Below are positions 5,037-7,604 of a DNA stretch of 7,604 nucleotides, in pieces. The DNA is from CAZDUS01 sp964609375 (GTDB lineage: Bacteria; Verrucomicrobiota; Kiritimatiellia; CAIKKV01; CAITUY01), in contig CAZSSA010000102.1 of assembly GCA_964609375.1 (NCBI GenBank), forward strand, positions 1 through 7,604. Direction: 5' to 3'. The notes beneath the pieces were generated by a model, which was not told the origin of the DNA, searched no databases, and saw nothing but the letters and a program-made list of their open reading frames with translations. Both the position numbers and the translations under genes were made by a program. The first letter of the stretch is position 1, and each line of letters opens with the position of its first letter.

Positions 5037-6257
5037 TCAGGAATGCCTTTGTGTGGCTGCCAGAGGATTGACATCGATCAGTGACGGATCGGTGACGTTA
5101 TAGACAGGGATTTCAAACTGGGCGCTGAAATCGACGCCGGGAGTGGCTGCCTTGGCGCTGAGACGCCAGATGAAGTTTGGAAATTCTGCTGTGAATGTTT
5201 CCGGTTGTCCCGTTGGGATGATGAATTGAACCGGGATGGCGGATCCACGGCCTGTTCGTTCTGCCAAATCGTGTGTGACGGTCTGTTTATCGCTGTAAAT
5301 TTCCCGTTCCGCCAGAGAGTTCTCCTTGCCGTGCTTGACCCATTCCTTCCGGAAACACTGCAGGGTCAGTTCGGTGCCATCGGTGGCGGCGATATGTTCA
5401 CGGGCGTACAGGATGGCGCTGTTTTCCTTTCCTATCACGAAAGGCAACTGCCGGAAAACAAGGGAGGCATTGCCATACTTGATATAGCGCAAGGCGTGGT
5501 AGATGGCGTTGATCAAGGCTCCGACCGGGATTAATGTCAAGAAGCCGACGATGATCCTGGCAAACAGGGGTGCCGCCTTATCCGTGCCGAATGTCAAAAC
5601 GAATATGGACGCAAAGAGTCCTGTGCCGATGGCCATGACTAACGAGCCTGCGATTTTTTTGCCCGGGTTATCGTGGATGCGGAAGGTGTTCCAGTGGCGG
5701 TTGGCGCGCCAGGGTCTTCCCGGATTCTGATTCTGGCGTGTGCGAGCGATGGCGGCCTTGATAGACATAAAGATACCCGATGAGGAGACGGCGAGGCCGG
5801 CCAGGGCGAAGACGAGACCGAATAAAGGCAGAACGTAAATCGTGGTGGTCTTTTCGCGGAACAGGAGGGACTGTCTTGGATTTGATGGATTTACCCAGGC
5901 CTCAAAGGGGGTTTTAGAATCCCTGTGTTGAACGAGGGTCGAGTGGCGGCGGGAGTGATAGGAGTCGCTGGAGCCGCCTCCTTCCACGCCCACTTGGTCG
6001 CCAAAATAGGTTCGCCCCGCGACGGTGTAGGAATAGCGGCACTCCACTGAGTAGGAGGTGGAGTCGTCGCCGTGATGTGTTTTGAAATCAGTCGAGAGGA
6101 TGGTGACGGGGACCCGGCTCCATGATTGGCTTTGGTGGTAGAGCGCCCACATTTTTCCACCCCAGATGAGGACGCCCAGGCCGACGCCCAGGAATGGGAG
6201 GCCGAATAGAATGAGCAGCCAGATGGTTGATTTACTTGAAGCGAGGGTTTTGCTCAT
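5037..6257 (-). CDS. DUF3592-like membrane protein
   Basis: A 406-residue membrane protein. The first hydrophobic segment is at about 12-34; then comes an extracytoplasmic-type domain (about 45-135) with 'WSRVPVTILSTDF', 'YSVECRYSYTVAGRTYFGDQV' and 'FEAWVNPSNPRQSLL', which is the beta-rich pattern of DUF3592 proteins ('W..v.g.I', 'Y.Y.v.G..y.g', 'v.YnP.nP..a.L'). Further hydrophobic segments lie at about 139-160, 203-223 and 231-252. The C-terminal 150 residues look like a soluble, beta-rich domain with 'FIIPTGQPETF' and 'FIWRLSAKAATPGVDFSAQFEIPVY', similar to the tails of other DUF3592 proteins. The function of the family is unknown; no catalytic motif is seen. It begins 8 nt after the dehydrogenase stop, with AAGG 7 nt before its ATG, so the two are co-transcribed and probably coupled. 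Confidence 0.8.
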   Translation of the reverse strand: MSKTLASSKSTIWLLILFGLPFLGVGLGVLIWGGKMWALYHQSQSWSRVPVTILSTDFKTHHGDDSTSYSVECRYSYTVAGRTYFGDQVGVEGGGSSDSYHSRRHSTLVQHRDSKTPFEAWVNPSNPRQSLLFREKTTTIYVLPLFGLVFALAGLAVSSSGIFMSIKAAIARTRQNQNPGRPWRANRHWNTFRIHDNPGKKIAGSLVMAIGTGLFASIFVLTFGTDKAAPLFARIIVGFLTLIPVGALINAIYHALRYIKYGNASLVFRQLPFVIGKENSAILYAREHIAATDGTELTLQCFRKEWVKHGKENSLAEREIYSDKQTVTHDLAERTGRGSAIPVQFIIPTGQPETFTAEFPNFIWRLSAKAATPGVDFSAQFEIPVYNVTDPSLIDVNPLAATQRHS

Positions 6258-6265
6258 CGGTAACC

Positions 6266-7378
6266 TTACTCGAAGGGGAAGTGGTATTGGGTCAGGCCCA
6301 GTTCATTTCGCATGGTGATCATCTGTTTGCGGAGGACGGTGTCGAGAGGGGCCCCTTTGTCTTTCCGGTCCAGCCAGGCCAGGTACTCCTTTTCGCCGCA
6401 GGTGTAAATGCGGTTTTGTCCTGGGGCTTTCTTTGAGGCGCGGAGTTCGCGGAGGATGTCGCCGGTGGTTTTCTTGAAGGCAGCGGGGTCAGTAAAGCAC
6501 TCGATGTTGATGGCCATGAAGAAATGGCCGAGACGGTAGGGGACCTTGAGTCCATCCTCCATCCCGTTGAGTTGCTTGAGGAAAGCGCCCTGCTGGAGCG
6601 ATGCCGAGAGGATTTCCACCACGGTGGCGAAGCCGTAGCCCTTGTAGCCGCCGGTCTCCTCGCCGATTCCGCCGACCGGAGTCAGGGCGGCGGTGCCTGC
6701 CACGAGGTCGCGGAGGACTTCGGCTGGGTCGGTTTTGGTCCGGCCGAATTGGTCGATGACGAGGCCGGGCGCCATGGGGATCCCCTCGCGTTCGTATTGC
6801 TCGATTTTTCCGCGCTGGGTGATGGAGGTGGCGTAGTCGTTGGTAAAGGCAAAGGGTTCGTCGGTAGGCACACCGAAGACGAGGGGGTTGGTCCCCAGCA
6901 TGTTTTCCACGCCAAAGGTGGGGGCGATGGATGGGCGCGCGTTGGTTCCGCTAAGACCGATCATGTTGGCCTCGCAGGCCATGATGGCATAATAGCCGGC
7001 AATGCCGTAATGGGTGGAGTTACGGGCCACGACCATGCCGAGTCCGTGACGACGGGCTTTCTCGATGGCCAGCTCCATGCATTGTTTGGCGATGACCATG
7101 CCCATGCCATTGTGGCCATCCACGACGGCTGTGGCAAGGCAGTCGCGAACGACGTCGACGTTGGTTACCGGGTTCTGGATTTTATCATGGACGATGCGGT
7201 CATAATAGATGGGCTTCAGACGGCCGACCCCGTGGGAATCCACACCGCGCTTATCGGCGGTGATGAGGACATCGGCGCAGATGCGTGCATCGGCCGTGGG
7301 GACCCCTATGCCGCGGAAGACATCCACCATGAATTGTTCCAAGGAGTTGAAGTCCATCCAATAAACAGTGTCCTGCAT
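6266..7378 (-). CDS. Ldh-family NAD(P)-dependent malate/L-lactate-type dehydrogenase
   Basis: A 370-residue cytoplasmic oxidoreductase of the malate/L-lactate dehydrogenase (Ldh_2, YlbC/MdhII) family, which reduces or oxidises 2-oxo/2-hydroxy acids and some cyclic imino acids or ureidoglycolate with NAD(P). Family signatures, numbered from the chosen start: 'RGVDSHGVGRL' (44-54), 'VVARNSTHYGIAGYYA' (116-131, His123 as the likely catalytic residue), 'GTNPLVFGVP' (162-171), 'DYATSI' (181-186), 'GGYKGYGFATVVE' (243-255) and 'HFFMAINI' (285-292). The insertion 'GIGEETGGYKGYG' is a small variation on the usual sequence. The substrate cannot be fixed from the sequence. The start at 7378 is chosen over an in-frame ATG at 7402 because GGAG stands 6 nt before it; the longer form has no ribosome-binding site and would bury this one. 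It is the first gene of the - strand operon. Confidence 0.92.
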   Translation of the reverse strand: MQDTVYWMDFNSLEQFMVDVFRGIGVPTADARICADVLITADKRGVDSHGVGRLKPIYYDRIVHDKIQNPVTNVDVVRDCLATAVVDGHNGMGMVIAKQCMELAIEKARRHGLGMVVARNSTHYGIAGYYAIMACEANMIGLSGTNARPSIAPTFGVENMLGTNPLVFGVPTDEPFAFTNDYATSITQRGKIEQYEREGIPMAPGLVIDQFGRTKTDPAEVLRDLVAGTAALTPVGGIGEETGGYKGYGFATVVEILSASLQQGAFLKQLNGMEDGLKVPYRLGHFFMAINIECFTDPAAFKKTTGDILRELRASKKAPGQNRIYTCGEKEYLAWLDRKDKGAPLDTVLRKQMITMRNELGLTQYHFPFE

Positions 7379-7384
7379 TGTTGT

Positions 7385-7388
7385 CTCC
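7385..7388 (-). promoter_or_regulatory. Ribosome-binding site GGAG that decides the dehydrogenase start
   Basis: On the - strand the sequence reads GGAGACAACAATG, with GGAG 6 nt from the ATG at 7378. This supports the 370-residue product and argues against starting 24 nt upstream at 7402. Confidence 0.75.
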
Positions 7389-7429
7389 GTTCCCATCGGC
7401 ATGGTTGATAAAAAATGGCATGCAATGGG

Positions 7430-7444
7430 GGCATTTTCAATGCC
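7430..7444. promoter_or_regulatory. Perfect 6-bp inverted repeat overlapping the proposed -10 box
   Basis: GGCATT (7430-7435), TTC, AATGCC (7439-7444) is a perfect dyad with a 3-nt centre. It covers the proposed -10 element of the - strand promoter, the position expected of a repressor operator. The dyad is visible; operator function is inference. Confidence 0.35.
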
Positions 7445-7460
7445 GGCGGCGACATGTCAA
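7433..7460 (-). promoter_or_regulatory. Possible sigma-70-type promoter of the dehydrogenase operon
   Basis: On the - strand a perfect TTGACA (7460-7455) is followed after 16 nt by GAAAAT (7438-7433), which matches four of six positions of TATAAT. Transcription would start near 7425, leaving a leader of about 45 nt before the ATG at 7378. Position and direction fit, but the -10 is weak. Confidence 0.35.
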
Positions 7461-7471
7461 GATTTGAACGC

Positions 7472-7494
7472 GCCCGTGGGACAGGGACACGGGC
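7472..7494. repeat. 7-bp hairpin, GCCCGTG / CACGGGC
   Basis: GCCCGTG (7472-7478) and CACGGGC (7488-7494) are perfect inverted repeats around a purine-rich 9-nt loop (7479-7487). There is no T tract after it on either strand, so a simple intrinsic terminator is unlikely. It sits 27 bases before the longer palindrome and may be part of the same repeat unit. Confidence 0.6.
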
Positions 7495-7521
7495 TACTCA
7501 GCTATTCTCATTTTGGCCGCA

Positions 7522-7593
7522 TGGAGGGCGGATGTCCCCAGCCGCCGCATGCCTAGGTGCACCAAAACGGCGGTCGAGGACGCCCGCCCTCCA
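7522..7593. repeat. Long imperfect palindrome (26-nt arms, 20-nt centre)
   Basis: The arms at 7522-7547 and 7568-7593 pair at 21 of 26 positions. The outer 10 bp (TGGAGGGCGG / CCGCCCTCCA) and the inner 6 bp (CCGCCG / CGGCGG) are perfect. All five mismatches (7532/7583, 7533/7582, 7538/7577, 7540/7575, 7541/7574) are of the A-C or G-T type, that is, single transitions from perfect pairing. The centre contains an 8-bp palindrome, GGTGCACC (7556-7563). It has no T tract. It may be a REP-like or MITE-like dispersed element; the window is too short to see a second copy. Confidence 0.7.
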
Positions 7594-7604
7594 GGAGAGG
7601 TGGC

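Noticed and set aside
6524..7408. A long open frame of 294 codons on the + strand opposite the dehydrogenase
   Set aside because: It is the antisense of a clear Ldh-family gene, has a low-complexity Gly/Asp/His-rich product with no domain, and no ribosome-binding site.

Overview
The window is bacterial, moderately GC-rich by eye, densely packed, and carries a 100-N scaffold gap, so it looks like a draft or metagenome-derived scaffold. No rRNA, tRNA, CRISPR array or transposase is visible. The gene content (NarL-type regulator, a membrane protein with a 'CHHLGQP' histidine box, a deoxyhypusine-synthase-like protein, an ACT-like small protein, an Ldh-family oxidoreductase) and the palindromic intergenic repeats remind me of the PVC group (Verrucomicrobia/Kiritimatiellota/Lentisphaerae). 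That assignment is inference and is held loosely.

Region 1 (1-1519, + strand) is a signalling cluster. It holds the tail of a receiver-domain protein, a complete NarL/FixJ-type response regulator whose start overlaps that tail (ATGA), and a two-pass membrane protein with a HAMP-like stretch and a histidine-bearing dimerization helix but no ATPase domain. Together they suggest a split phosphorelay.

Region 2 (1520-1946) has no gene I can defend. It contains a cluster of four TCGACATTCT repeats built around the palindrome ATGTCGACAT, and a perfect 7-bp inverted repeat just upstream of murA.

Region 3 (1947-4723, + strand) is an operon-like run: murA (interrupted by the assembly gap, with about 300 codons missing), an M20-family amidohydrolase overlapping it by ATGA, and, 39 nt later behind an AGGAGG site, a deoxyhypusine-synthase-like protein of unknown function.

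Region 4 (7378-4720, - strand) is a convergent operon-like run: an Ldh-family malate/lactate-type dehydrogenase with a good ribosome-binding site and a possible promoter, a DUF3592-like membrane protein 8 nt downstream, and a small ACT-like protein. The stop codon of the last gene overlaps that of the + strand operon (shared TTAG), leaving no space for a conventional terminator.

Region 5 (7403-7604) is non-coding. It holds the promoter region of the dehydrogenase operon, a 7-bp hairpin and a long imperfect palindrome of 26-nt arms that looks like a dispersed repeat unit.
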